Of a DNA stretch of 10,242 nt, positions 1 through 7,442 are shown in pieces (the first letter of the stretch is position 1; the number at the start of each line of letters is the position of its first letter). The position numbers and the translations under genes are program-made. Origin of the DNA: Candidatus Kapaibacterium sp. (GTDB lineage Bacteria; Bacteroidota; Ignavibacteria; Kapaibacteriales; Kapaibacteriaceae); assembly GCA_030830285.1 (NCBI GenBank), contig JAURNF010000128.1:1-10242 (forward strand), read 5' to 3'. A model generated the notes under the pieces. The model made no database searches, had not been told where the DNA came from, and was given only the letters and a program-made list of their open reading frames with translations.

Positions 1-39
1 ACAGCTACGCTCGCTCGGCAGTTGGCACTGAGTACGCGC

Positions 40-60
40 GTGCTGTAATTACGACAGCAC
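40..60. repeat. 7-bp inverted repeat over the stop codon of the Fe-S gene
   Basis: GTGCTGT (40-46) and ACAGCAC (54-60) are perfect reverse complements around a 7-nt loop that contains the TAA stop of the minus-strand Fe-S gene (49-51). It could act as a 3' stem-loop, but no T-run follows on the minus strand, so an intrinsic terminator is not supported. The remaining 1-39 bases hold nothing I can assign. Confidence 0.45.
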
Positions 61-2082
61 AACAACGTGGTCGCGAAGAACTTCGGCGATGTCCTTGATC
101 TGGACATCGTCCGTGCGCTCTGAGGCCTTTACACCGTCGGTAATCATCGTCGTACAGAACGGACAGTTCACGGCGATTGTAGTAGCGCCCGTTGCGAGCA
201 GCTCGTTTGTGCGCACAATGTTGACGCGGTCGCCAACGTGTTCTTCCATGAACATACGTCCGCCACCAGCTCCACAACAGAGTCCGCGATCTTCGGAACG
301 AGCAGGCTCGAGGATCGTCAATCCCGGTACATTCTCGAGCGTGGCACGCGGTGCTTCATACTCCGAGTTGTAGCGTCCGAGGTAACACGAGTCGTGATAC
401 GTCACGGCTTCCTTTGATGCAGCATTCCGGTCGATCACCAACCGACCAGATGCGATCAGCTCCTGAATGAACTGCGTGTGGTGGACGATCTCTGCAGAGG
501 ATCCATACTGCGGATACTCGTTCTTCAGCGAATTGAAACAGTGCGGACATGTGGCAACGATCTTCTGCACATTATACCGCTGGAAGGTCTCCACGTTGGT
601 CTTCGTGAGCATGTCTGCCAAATACTCATTGCCTGTACGACGTGCTACGTCGCCCGTACAATTCTCTTCTGTGCCCAGAATGCGAAACTCTACGCCGGCG
701 ATCTGCATCAACTCAGCAAAGGCCTTGGTTGTCTTCTTCGCACGCTCATCGTACGATCCAGCGCAACCCACCCAGAAGAGTACTTCCATCGACGCATCTT
801 CCGCGGCTGTCTTGATGCCCATGCCATCGGCCCAGTTTGCACGATCGGCTTGACCGAATCCGCCCCACGGTACGGAGTTGGTCTCCATGTTTCCGTAGAT
901 ATCTGGGAGGAGCGCAGATTCATCATTGAACTGCGATTCCATCATCACCATTGAGCGACGCATGCCGACGATTGCTGGCACATGTTCAATGTTGACTGGA
1001 CACTCTTGCATACAGGCACCGCATGTGGTGCACGCCCAGAGAGCATCCGGCGATACATAGTCGCCAATCAGCTTCTTATCCCACACCGCTTGCTCATCGG
1101 CCGTGAGATCTTCCCCATTATTCTGCTTCAGAATCAGTGGAGCCTTGTCGAGTGTACGGTCATGAATCGCAATGATGATACCGCGTGGGTCCAGTACCTT
1201 ACCTGTTTGGTTGGCAGGACACACACTCGTGCAACGTCCGCAGTGCGTACATGTGTAGCCATCCAGAAGTGACTTCCACGAGAGGTCTTCGATATCGACA
1301 ACGCCAAACTTCTCAACGCCTTCAGCTTCGAAGTCGATTTTTTCGAGACTGTTTGTAGGTGAGAGTGGACCAAGGAAGACGTTCGGGATGGATGTGAGAA
1401 CGTGCAGGTGCTTCGAGTACGGCAGATAGTTCATGAAGGCCAGGATCAGCACTGCATGCATCCAGAAGGCGAGCTCGAATACGAATGGTGCCGCACTGCC
1501 GAGTCCGGCAGCAAGGACTGAACCAAGTGGCTGTGCGATGGGGCGAACAGCCCACGAGAAATCTCCGTTGTGAACAGGACCACGAAGTGCGTTCTGTACA
1601 AGCAGCGACGTCACGATCGTGAAGATCGTTAGCAAAATCATCCCCGCTTCTACCTTCTCGTGCTCAACCTGCAGACGACGTACCTTGGTAACATAGCGTC
1701 GCCAAAGCGACATCATTGTGCCCACGATGATGAGCAAACAGAACAGGTCTGTGAGGATCGTGATGACCGAATAGACAGGACCAAGGAAGTTGAACGACCA
1801 CGCGTTGTTGAGTCCTTCAAGCACCATTTCTGCAGCAGAGAAGAGCAGAACAAGGAATCCCCAGAAGATGCCAGCGTGAATCGGACCAGCAACCTTATCG
1901 CGGAGGATCTTGCTCTGACCGAATCCCACGACCATCGTGGTGCGGATTCGTTCGCCGAGGCGATCGAAGCGATTCTCTGGACGTCCAACCTGAAGCCACG
2001 CCAACAAACGGCGCGAACTGCGCGCAAACAGCGCTGCTGCCAAGCCAAGGACGATGATGAAGATGATGTTCTTGAGTTCCAT
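49..2082 (-). CDS. Membrane-bound Fe-S oxidoreductase (ETF:quinone oxidoreductase-like, two CCG domains)
   Basis: A 677-residue protein. Residues 1-230 are membrane-embedded: hydrophobic helices lie at about 5-22, 67-90, 100-128, 145-165 and 198-222, with helix histidines H69 and H209 that could bind heme b as in NarI-like domains. Two 4Fe-4S motifs follow, C278-C281-C284-C288-P and C351-C354-C357-C361-P. Two CCG (heterodisulfide reductase B-like) domains come next: the first has C440, C475 and CPHC at 512-515; the second has DSC at 564-566, CCGAGGG at 602-608 and CPFC at 640-643. This order matches proteins that take electrons from electron-transfer flavoprotein and reduce menaquinone; a GlpC- or lactate-oxidase-like role is a weaker alternative. 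Start choice: the ATG at 2082 opens MELKNIIF and has GGGGA 8 nt upstream. A GTG at 2127 and an ATG at 2097 in the same frame have poorly placed ribosome binding sites. All expected cysteines are present. The family is clear; the electron donor is inferred. Confidence 0.88.
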   Translation of the reverse strand: MELKNIIFIIVLGLAAALFARSSRRLLAWLQVGRPENRFDRLGERIRTTMVVGFGQSKILRDKVAGPIHAGIFWGFLVLLFSAAEMVLEGLNNAWSFNFLGPVYSVITILTDLFCLLIIVGTMMSLWRRYVTKVRRLQVEHEKVEAGMILLTIFTIVTSLLVQNALRGPVHNGDFSWAVRPIAQPLGSVLAAGLGSAAPFVFELAFWMHAVLILAFMNYLPYSKHLHVLTSIPNVFLGPLSPTNSLEKIDFEAEGVEKFGVVDIEDLSWKSLLDGYTCTHCGRCTSVCPANQTGKVLDPRGIIIAIHDRTLDKAPLILKQNNGEDLTADEQAVWDKKLIGDYVSPDALWACTTCGACMQECPVNIEHVPAIVGMRRSMVMMESQFNDESALLPDIYGNMETNSVPWGGFGQADRANWADGMGIKTAAEDASMEVLFWVGCAGSYDERAKKTTKAFAELMQIAGVEFRILGTEENCTGDVARRTGNEYLADMLTKTNVETFQRYNVQKIVATCPHCFNSLKNEYPQYGSSAEIVHHTQFIQELIASGRLVIDRNAASKEAVTYHDSCYLGRYNSEYEAPRATLENVPGLTILEPARSEDRGLCCGAGGGRMFMEEHVGDRVNIVRTNELLATGATTIAVNCPFCTTMITDGVKASERTDDVQIKDIAEVLRDHVVVLS

Positions 2083-2127
2083 TGCGATGTTCCCCATTCC
2101 TGTACGACGTGCGAAGATACCAAACAC

Positions 2128-2135
2128 TAACTTTG
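2128..2135 (+). promoter_or_regulatory. Candidate -7 element (TAACTTTG) for the CoA-transferase gene
   Basis: TAACTTTG fits the Bacteroidota -7 consensus TAnnTTTG exactly and would place the transcript start about 20 nt before the ATG at 2162. No convincing TTG-type -33 element is seen at the expected distance, so this rests on one element. The Fe-S gene is divergent here, so the 2083-2161 interval must hold its promoter too; the best minus-strand match is TATCTTCG (2119-2112), with one mismatch. Confidence 0.35.
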
Positions 2136-2161
2136 TAGTCTCCGTTCACCAAGGTGGTTCT

Positions 2162-3439
2162 ATGCCAAACGTTGTATCTGTTGATATTGCCCTGAACGCT
2201 ATACAGTCTGGACATCGGCTTTATCTGCATAGTGTTGCGGCCGCACCACAGGTGCTTATTGGTGAAATGATGCGGCAAGCCCATCGCCTTCGAGACGTTG
2301 AAATCGTCCACCTCCACACTGAGGGGCCAGCCCCCTATGCAGCTCCCGAGTTTGCCGAGAACTTCCGCGTGAACTGTTTGTTTATTGGCGGCAACATGCG
2401 GCAAGCCGTTCAAGAGGGTCGGGCAGATTACACGCCGGTATTCCTTTCTGAGATTCCCCATCTGTTTCGAGACGGGATCCTTGATATTGATGTGGCGCTG
2501 ATTCATGTATCACCCCCCGACGCACATGGGTTCTGTTCACTCGGCGTAACGGTCGAAGCCGCACATGAAGCGCTTCACTCTGCCAAGATTGTGATCGCGC
2601 AGGTCAATCCCCGCATGCCACGCACACATGGCGACGCGCTTATCCATCGAGACAAACTCACCTACATGGTAGAGGTGGACGAGCCAATCTTTACTGTCAA
2701 CCCACCAGTGCTTGGCGAGGTAGAAACAGCAATTGGACGCCATGTAGCGGAATTGGTCGATGACGGCGCTACCCTTCAGATGGGCATCGGTGCAATTCCA
2801 GATGCCGTGCTTCATCAGCTGTATTCGCACAAGGATCTTGGCATTCACACCGAGATGTTCAGCGACGGACTTATCGAACTCGTCAATCGAGGAGTTGTAA
2901 CCGGAGCGCATAAGACGATTCATCCGAACAAGATCGTCGCGACGTTTGTGATGGGTACACAACGCGTGTACGACTTCGTTCACGACAACCCGATGGTTGC
3001 CATGCTCGATGTAGCATACGTGAACAATCCAACCGTCATCCAGCGCAACCCAAAGATGACAGCGATCAATAGCGCACTGGAGGTGGACCTCAGTGGTCAG
3101 GTCTGTGCCGACTCACTCGGTACTGCACCCTACTCCGGTGTTGGTGGTCAGGTAGACTTCATGCGGGGCTCCGCGCTCTCGCAAGGAGGTAAACCTATCA
3201 TTGCCCTACCTTCTCGTACGTCGAAGGGATTGGCACGAATCACGCCAACCTTGAAGATTGGTGCTGGTGTTGTGACATCTCGGGCGCACGTACACTATAT
3301 CGTCACGGAGTACGGTGTAGCCTATCTGCACGGCGCATCACTGCGTGAGCGCGCACGACGCTTGATCCGTGTCGCTCATCCTGATGATCGGGAGATGCTC
3401 GAACGAGCAGCGCGTGACGTGTGGAAGCTTACCGTATAA
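2162..3439 (+). CDS. Acetyl-CoA hydrolase/4-hydroxybutyrate CoA-transferase family protein
   Basis: A 425-residue cytoplasmic enzyme of the family I type CoA-transferases with an N-terminal and a C-terminal acetyl-CoA hydrolase/transferase domain. It would move CoA between an acyl-CoA and a free acid such as acetate, butyrate or 4-hydroxybutyrate. The likely catalytic glutamate is E231 in IHTEMFSDG (228-236), which carries the covalent acyl/CoA thioester intermediate in this family. The CoA-site motif GVGGQVDF is at 326-333 and TEYGVA at 382-387. Its length fits the 4-hydroxybutyrate/butyrate CoA-transferase branch rather than the longer succinyl-CoA:acetate enzymes of about 500 residues. The reading frame is open from 2054, but the ATG at 2162 is chosen: AAGGTGG lies about 6 nt upstream and the family alignment begins here. 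It is divergent from the Fe-S oxidoreductase and 9 bp upstream of the GWxTD gene, which suggests one transcript. Family is certain; exact acyl substrate cannot be read from sequence. Confidence 0.92.
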   Translation: MPNVVSVDIALNAIQSGHRLYLHSVAAAPQVLIGEMMRQAHRLRDVEIVHLHTEGPAPYAAPEFAENFRVNCLFIGGNMRQAVQEGRADYTPVFLSEIPHLFRDGILDIDVALIHVSPPDAHGFCSLGVTVEAAHEALHSAKIVIAQVNPRMPRTHGDALIHRDKLTYMVEVDEPIFTVNPPVLGEVETAIGRHVAELVDDGATLQMGIGAIPDAVLHQLYSHKDLGIHTEMFSDGLIELVNRGVVTGAHKTIHPNKIVATFVMGTQRVYDFVHDNPMVAMLDVAYVNNPTVIQRNPKMTAINSALEVDLSGQVCADSLGTAPYSGVGGQVDFMRGSALSQGGKPIIALPSRTSKGLARITPTLKIGAGVVTSRAHVHYIVTEYGVAYLHGASLRERARRLIRVAHPDDREMLERAARDVWKLTV

Positions 3440-3448
3440 GGCACATCA

Positions 3449-4747
3449 ATGAACCAGACAATTCTTGCAATCAGTGCCCTTACTGCAATAGCGCCGTCTA
3501 TCTCGTTGCTTGCACAGCAGCCAGTGTCGGCGCCATTCATGGTCGACGTCATCTCATCACGCGCACCCGAGCTATTGGGGCGTCCTCGTTGTGATGTGTA
3601 TGTCGCTGTTCCCTTCAGCTTGCTCAACTTCATCGATCTTGACACAGGTCACGTCGCAGAGTATACACTCCAGACCGTGATCCGTGATTCTGCAGGACGA
3701 AAGCTGGTTGACTCCACGTACCGCCGAACAATTGTCGAGGATGAGATTGCTGTAACGCGCGGCAGCACTGGGTCTGCTGACAATGCTGTACGCAGGTATC
3801 GGCTATCACCAGGAACCTACCGTTGCGAGTTCATTCTTCGTGATGTGTTTGGTAAGCGTGATTTCACGGTATCGCAGAAGGTTGTTGTTCCAACCTTCCC
3901 CGATAGTGAGCCATCGATGAGCTCTGTGATGCTTGTACGCGAGGTTGAGCAGCGCGGTGAACGGTATTCGATCACGCCCTTCATCGGAGATGTTCTGTGG
4001 TCGAAGGACATGCAGCTCTTTGCGTTTGTCGACTGCTATGTGCCTACTGGCGTGTCGCGCGTCGGACTCCAATGGACTGTGACCGCACCGGATGATCGCG
4101 TACTCGCCTCAGGCATTGGCGAACCTGTGGAGCTCCGCAAGGGCTCGGCACAGGCATTCGTGCCACTGACGCTGCCGCAGCGCATGATGCCAGGCACGTT
4201 CCAGTTGCGCGTTCGTCTACATCAATGGGAAGCCAGTGGGGCAATTGATACCACACGCGTCCTCGCCGAACGCACTCGGCAACTTATCATCCCTCGTTCG
4301 TCGTCGGGAGCTGTACTGAGCGACCTCGCGAAGGCAATTCGGCAGTTGATCTATGTTGCTGATCAAGCCGACATCGACATGATTAACTCAGGTACGACAG
4401 AAGCAGATAAGCTTGCACAGTTTGATGAGTTTTGGAAGCGACTTGATCCTACGCCATCAACTGTCCGCAACGAGGCATTTGATGAGTTCTACGATCGCAT
4501 CGAGCAAGCGAACAGACGTTTCAAATCGTATACCGAGGGCTGGCTTACAGACATGGGACGTGTCTTCGTGATCTACGGCGAGCCATCACAGGTTGATCGA
4601 TTCTCGACACAAAACGGAATGTCTGTTGCCGTACGGTGGACCTACCCAAACAACCTCATGCTGACCTTCGAAGATGCCAGTGGATTCGGCGACTTCCGTC
4701 TGCGAACTCCAATGCCGGCAGGTGCGAAGTATCGATATCGACGATAG
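3449..4747 (+). CDS. GWxTD domain-containing exported protein
   Basis: A 432-residue protein with an N-terminal hydrophobic stretch (residues about 4-22) and an LAQQ segment that looks like a signal-peptide cleavage region, so it is probably exported to the periplasm or cell surface. Residues 30-285 are beta-rich with no recognised catalytic motif. The C-terminal part carries GWLTD (364-368) followed by GRVFVIYGEP (370-379), the signature of the GWxTD domain found in Bacteroidota, Ignavibacteria and some Acidobacteria; its function is unknown. The protein ends in a basic YRYRR tail soon after the domain, as is usual for this family. The ATG is 9 bp after the CoA-transferase stop, with AAGG 7 nt upstream, so the two are probably co-transcribed. 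The metabolic enzyme gives little clue to the role, and the pairing may be just a shared transcript. A role in the cell envelope is inferred only from the signal peptide. Confidence 0.85.
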   Translation: MNQTILAISALTAIAPSISLLAQQPVSAPFMVDVISSRAPELLGRPRCDVYVAVPFSLLNFIDLDTGHVAEYTLQTVIRDSAGRKLVDSTYRRTIVEDEIAVTRGSTGSADNAVRRYRLSPGTYRCEFILRDVFGKRDFTVSQKVVVPTFPDSEPSMSSVMLVREVEQRGERYSITPFIGDVLWSKDMQLFAFVDCYVPTGVSRVGLQWTVTAPDDRVLASGIGEPVELRKGSAQAFVPLTLPQRMMPGTFQLRVRLHQWEASGAIDTTRVLAERTRQLIIPRSSSGAVLSDLAKAIRQLIYVADQADIDMINSGTTEADKLAQFDEFWKRLDPTPSTVRNEAFDEFYDRIEQANRRFKSYTEGWLTDMGRVFVIYGEPSQVDRFSTQNGMSVAVRWTYPNNLMLTFEDASGFGDFRLRTPMPAGAKYRYRR

Positions 4748-4780
4748 TGTAGATGTAGAATATTCATGAACGCAAACGAC

Positions 4781-4814
4781 AACGGGCCGCCTCACTGATG
4801 TGAGGCGGCCCGTT
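4781..4814. terminator. Strong bidirectional intrinsic terminator
   Basis: A perfect 15-bp stem (4781-4795 with 4800-4814) closes on a TGAT loop; its core is GGGCCGCCTCAC. The arms begin AA and end TT, so each strand reads GC-rich stem then T-rich sequence (GTTTGAATTT on plus, GTTGTCGTTT on minus). It lies 33 bp after the GWxTD stop and 20 bp from the stop of the convergent minus-strand gene, exactly where one terminator would serve both transcripts. Confidence 0.9.
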
Positions 4815-4834
4815 TGAATTTCTATGCTATTGAC

Positions 4835-7294
4835 TTAGCGCGCGACCACAACCGAGAGAACTGCGCGATCTGTGCCGTTCGATGCGACGATCGAGTACGT
4901 GCCAGAAGCGAGACCTGCACCGATTGAGAATGTCTCTTGACCATTGACTGCCCCATTGAAGAGCGTTGCGACCGTGCGGCCAGCAGCGTCAACAACTGTG
5001 ACATTCATTGTGCCAAGACCAGCGATACGCACTGAAGAAGCATCTGTTACAGGGTTTGCACCAACGAGTGTGAGGCGGATTGCGCCAGTCTCGCTGACAA
5101 CTTCTGTTTCAACGCTTGTTGTTGTGCTTGCACCACGGAGTTGAATCGTAGCCGACTCAGTTGCGTTCGACTCGAAGTCGAGTGTTGCACCAAAGTTGTT
5201 CTTCGACTCCGTTGGAGCGAACATCACTGTTACTTGATGTGTCGCGCCAGCAGCAACCTTAATTGGGTTGCCGTTCACTGGGCGACCACCAGTGACGTCG
5301 AATGCAGTAGCATCAGCACCAGCGATGTTTACGCCAGTGATTTCAAGCTCGGCATTACCAGTGTTTGTCAATGTAACGCTCAGTTCCTTCGTACCGTTGA
5401 CAGCAATCGTACCGAAGTTGAGTGTGCTAACGCTAGCAGCAATCTTCGCGCCTTGTGATTCTGCACCGAGGAGCCAATCGAACACCTTCTCAGTCAGGTT
5501 GTTACGCACTGACTCAGTTGCGATCATCTCTGGTCCGACAGAACCATACACAAGCTTGCCACCGTACGTTGGCTCAACACGGACCATGCCGATGTTACCA
5601 GGTACGTTGTCGTAGTAGAGAACTGACTTTGCCTTCGAGCCCGTTGTGAGCTTGAAGATGTCTGTGCCCAACGCGTAGTATGGGTATGATTGCGAAGCCT
5701 GGTTACCTGTGAAGGTGATACCATTACCAATCGGATCACCGGCCGTACCCTTGACTGGGAACGTGATGAGCGATGTCAGATTGCCATTTGCATCGAAGTT
5801 TCCACGGAATTCAAACTTGTTGTAGGCGATGCCAATAACGTTCGAATAAAACGTCCGTGTTGCATTGAACGCTGTGTTCGTTGAGTAACGATCATACGCA
5901 GCATACATCGCAGCTTGTGTTTGGATCCAAACACCCTTCTTCGCGCGAAGCATGTTCTCGATGCTTGTAAGCGTTGTACCACGCAGGTTCGTCCATGCTC
6001 CTTCGAATGGGAAGACAGCAGCATCAAACGAATTCATTGGGTAGTTCGTGAGAATTTCTGTTGCGTATGGCATGTAGACAACGTCATTGCCATACTTCGC
6101 AGATGCCTGAGCAGCGAGTTGTGTCAGAGGAGCAGCAGCATCACCACCAACGCCGTAGTAGTTCACTACCTTGGCACCGTTGACGAGATAGTACTCTGGA
6201 GGACCCACGCCACCGAGACCGTCTGTTGCAGCAAGTGCTGCGTTCACGTTCACGAAGACAGAGCGATTTGGACCAGTAACCTTTAGCGTTGCTGAAGCTG
6301 TACCATTGCCAGGGACTGTAACCTTTGCAGGTGTGAGTTCTGCTGACATACCAACTTGATTAAGCGCTTCTGAATTCGACACGCTGAGGTCGATTGTTAC
6401 TGGTGTTGAGCCGCTGTTCGTGATTGAAACAATCTTCTCAGCTGTTGCACCACGGTCGATGCGCTCGTAGATACCAGAGATTGTTGCCTTCGCGCTTGAA
6501 GCTTCGAAGTAATCAAATGCTGCTGGAGTATCGTTTGTGATGCTCGCACCAGCTTGAATGATTTCAAGTGTTGCATCATCTTGGATGAACGCAATACCGT
6601 AGAGGTTTGCTGGGTTCCATTCCTTGCCTGAGCCGAAGCCAGGAACGAATGTGTACGTCTTCGTCTCGCCTGCACCTTGATTGATCGCTGTACCGTTCGC
6701 ATCTGGGTACATGAACATCATCACATCACCGAACTTCGACTCACCATTGCTGTTCGCAAGGGTTTGTGGGAGGTTCGCGATCGTGACCGAGCGCTGCACT
6801 GTTGCGAAGAACAGCTTAGCACCAGAAAGAGCACGGTCCGTTGTAACCGTTACTTCAATCTTACCACCGCTTTGCTTCACGTCGATTTTCGCCATCGATG
6901 TTGGTGGGACCTGCGAAACAAGGTTGTTGATTGCAGCAACACCAGCTGCTGGGTTAACATTCAACGTTCCACCAACACGGAGGTAAGGGATACCGCTGAT
7001 GCCATAGAGATCATGACGTACGCCAGGATCACGACCGTTCATAACATTCCACGGATCGCCAGGAGCCGGGTAGTTCATGTGATAGCGAAGCGAAATGATG
7101 TCATTCTCGAGCTTAACAACAGCCTCGATGAATGGCGCTGCAGTTGCACATGGCGGACATGTGGCACTTGTGAATTGTTCGAGCATCTTGTAGCGCTTGT
7201 ACTTACCGGTGAATTGCGCACTGGCTGAGCCAGCGGCAATCACAAGCACAAGTGCTGCAACTGCGATCGAACGAAAGATTGAACCAGTTGACAT
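4835..7294 (-). CDS. Secreted Omp28-like thioredoxin-fold protein with choice-of-anchor D-like and T9SS sorting-like domains
   Basis: An 819-residue exported protein. Residues 1-26 form a signal peptide ending ASA. Residues 33-140 look like the Omp28-related thioredoxin-like domain: LEQFTSATCPPC with C46 and C49, and GIPYL with a possible cis-proline P103. About 265-345 is a beta-sandwich-like stretch. About 374-610 alternates beta strands and helices and ends KLVYGSVGPEM...VFDWLLG, resembling a class I glutamine amidotransferase/ThuA-like fold; this assignment is tentative and no catalytic triad is evident. Residues 622-722 match choice-of-anchor D (ASPM-SPD2-Hydin-like) repeats: LNFGTIAVNG then LTNTGNAELEI. 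Residues about 735-819 resemble a T9SS type A sorting domain, with VVDAAGRTV and ASGTYSIVAS, ending VVVAR. The frame is open to 7660 inside yidC, but the start is the ATG at 7294, preceded by AAGGGAG at good spacing and directly opening the signal peptide. Codons favour GGT, CGT, ATC, TAC and AAG, hinting at high expression. Function unknown; a surface or secreted thiol-active protein is possible. Confidence 0.85.
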   Translation of the reverse strand: MSTGSIFRSIAVAALVLVIAAGSASAQFTGKYKRYKMLEQFTSATCPPCATAAPFIEAVVKLENDIISLRYHMNYPAPGDPWNVMNGRDPGVRHDLYGISGIPYLRVGGTLNVNPAAGVAAINNLVSQVPPTSMAKIDVKQSGGKIEVTVTTDRALSGAKLFFATVQRSVTIANLPQTLANSNGESKFGDVMMFMYPDANGTAINQGAGETKTYTFVPGFGSGKEWNPANLYGIAFIQDDATLEIIQAGASITNDTPAAFDYFEASSAKATISGIYERIDRGATAEKIVSITNSGSTPVTIDLSVSNSEALNQVGMSAELTPAKVTVPGNGTASATLKVTGPNRSVFVNVNAALAATDGLGGVGPPEYYLVNGAKVVNYYGVGGDAAAPLTQLAAQASAKYGNDVVYMPYATEILTNYPMNSFDAAVFPFEGAWTNLRGTTLTSIENMLRAKKGVWIQTQAAMYAAYDRYSTNTAFNATRTFYSNVIGIAYNKFEFRGNFDANGNLTSLITFPVKGTAGDPIGNGITFTGNQASQSYPYYALGTDIFKLTTGSKAKSVLYYDNVPGNIGMVRVEPTYGGKLVYGSVGPEMIATESVRNNLTEKVFDWLLGAESQGAKIAASVSTLNFGTIAVNGTKELSVTLTNTGNAELEITGVNIAGADATAFDVTGGRPVNGNPIKVAAGATHQVTVMFAPTESKNNFGATLDFESNATESATIQLRGASTTTSVETEVVSETGAIRLTLVGANPVTDASSVRIAGLGTMNVTVVDAAGRTVATLFNGAVNGQETFSIGAGLASGTYSIVASNGTDRAVLSVVVAR

Positions 7295-7373
7295 GCAGGC
7301 TCCCTTCGTAGAACGAAAAAATGAAAGTAAACGGAACGTCAAAGTAGGCCGAACTGTACGCTCGGGCGAACCT

Positions 7374-7379
7374 AATATA
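7374..7379 (-). promoter_or_regulatory. Candidate -10 (TATATT) for the secreted-protein gene
   Basis: On the minus strand CCTATATTAGG sits about 80 nt upstream of the ATG at 7294. TATATT matches five of six bases of TATAAT, and TATATTAG differs at one position from the Bacteroidota TAnnTTTG element. No good -35 or -33 box is evident. It supports independent transcription of this gene apart from yidC. The flanking CCTA/TAGG are inverted repeats of 4 bp. Confidence 0.4.
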
Positions 7380-7421
7380 GGCTCTTGGGACCTTTCTCCA
7401 GTCGCCAAATTATCCCAACAT

Positions 7422-7437
7422 GACCGGCATCCCGGCC
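7422..7437 (-). terminator. Weak hairpin after yidC
   Basis: Six nt after the yidC stop, the minus strand reads GGCCGG-GATG-CCGGTC, a 6-bp stem (one G-U pair) with a 4-nt loop. No T-run follows directly (ATGTTGGG comes next), so it may slow or attenuate transcription or protect the 3' end rather than terminate it. The rest of the 148-bp gap to the next gene holds the candidate promoter and 5' leader of the secreted-protein gene. Confidence 0.4.
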
Positions 7438-7442
7438 TATAG

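Noticed and set aside
1660..2130. 156-codon plus-strand frame opposite the membrane domain of the Fe-S protein
   Set aside because: Highly charged product typical of the antisense of hydrophobic helices; no ribosome binding site or motif.
2054..2161. N-terminal extension of the CoA-transferase frame to 2054
   Set aside because: The extra residues run through the divergent promoter and into the Fe-S gene; the ATG at 2162 has AAGGTGG and matches the family start.
1895..2506. 203-codon minus-strand frame across the divergent promoter region
   Set aside because: It overlaps two well-supported genes and has no recognisable features.
4781..4814. Inverted repeat as a mobile-element end or attachment site
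   Set aside because: Position between convergent genes, 15-bp GC-rich stem, 4-nt loop and flanking T-rich ends are those of a bidirectional terminator; no transposase or duplicate copy is seen.
6677..7228. 183-codon plus-strand frame opposite the secreted-protein gene
   Set aside because: Antisense shadow; rich in Cys, Arg and His with no domain, no good start signal.
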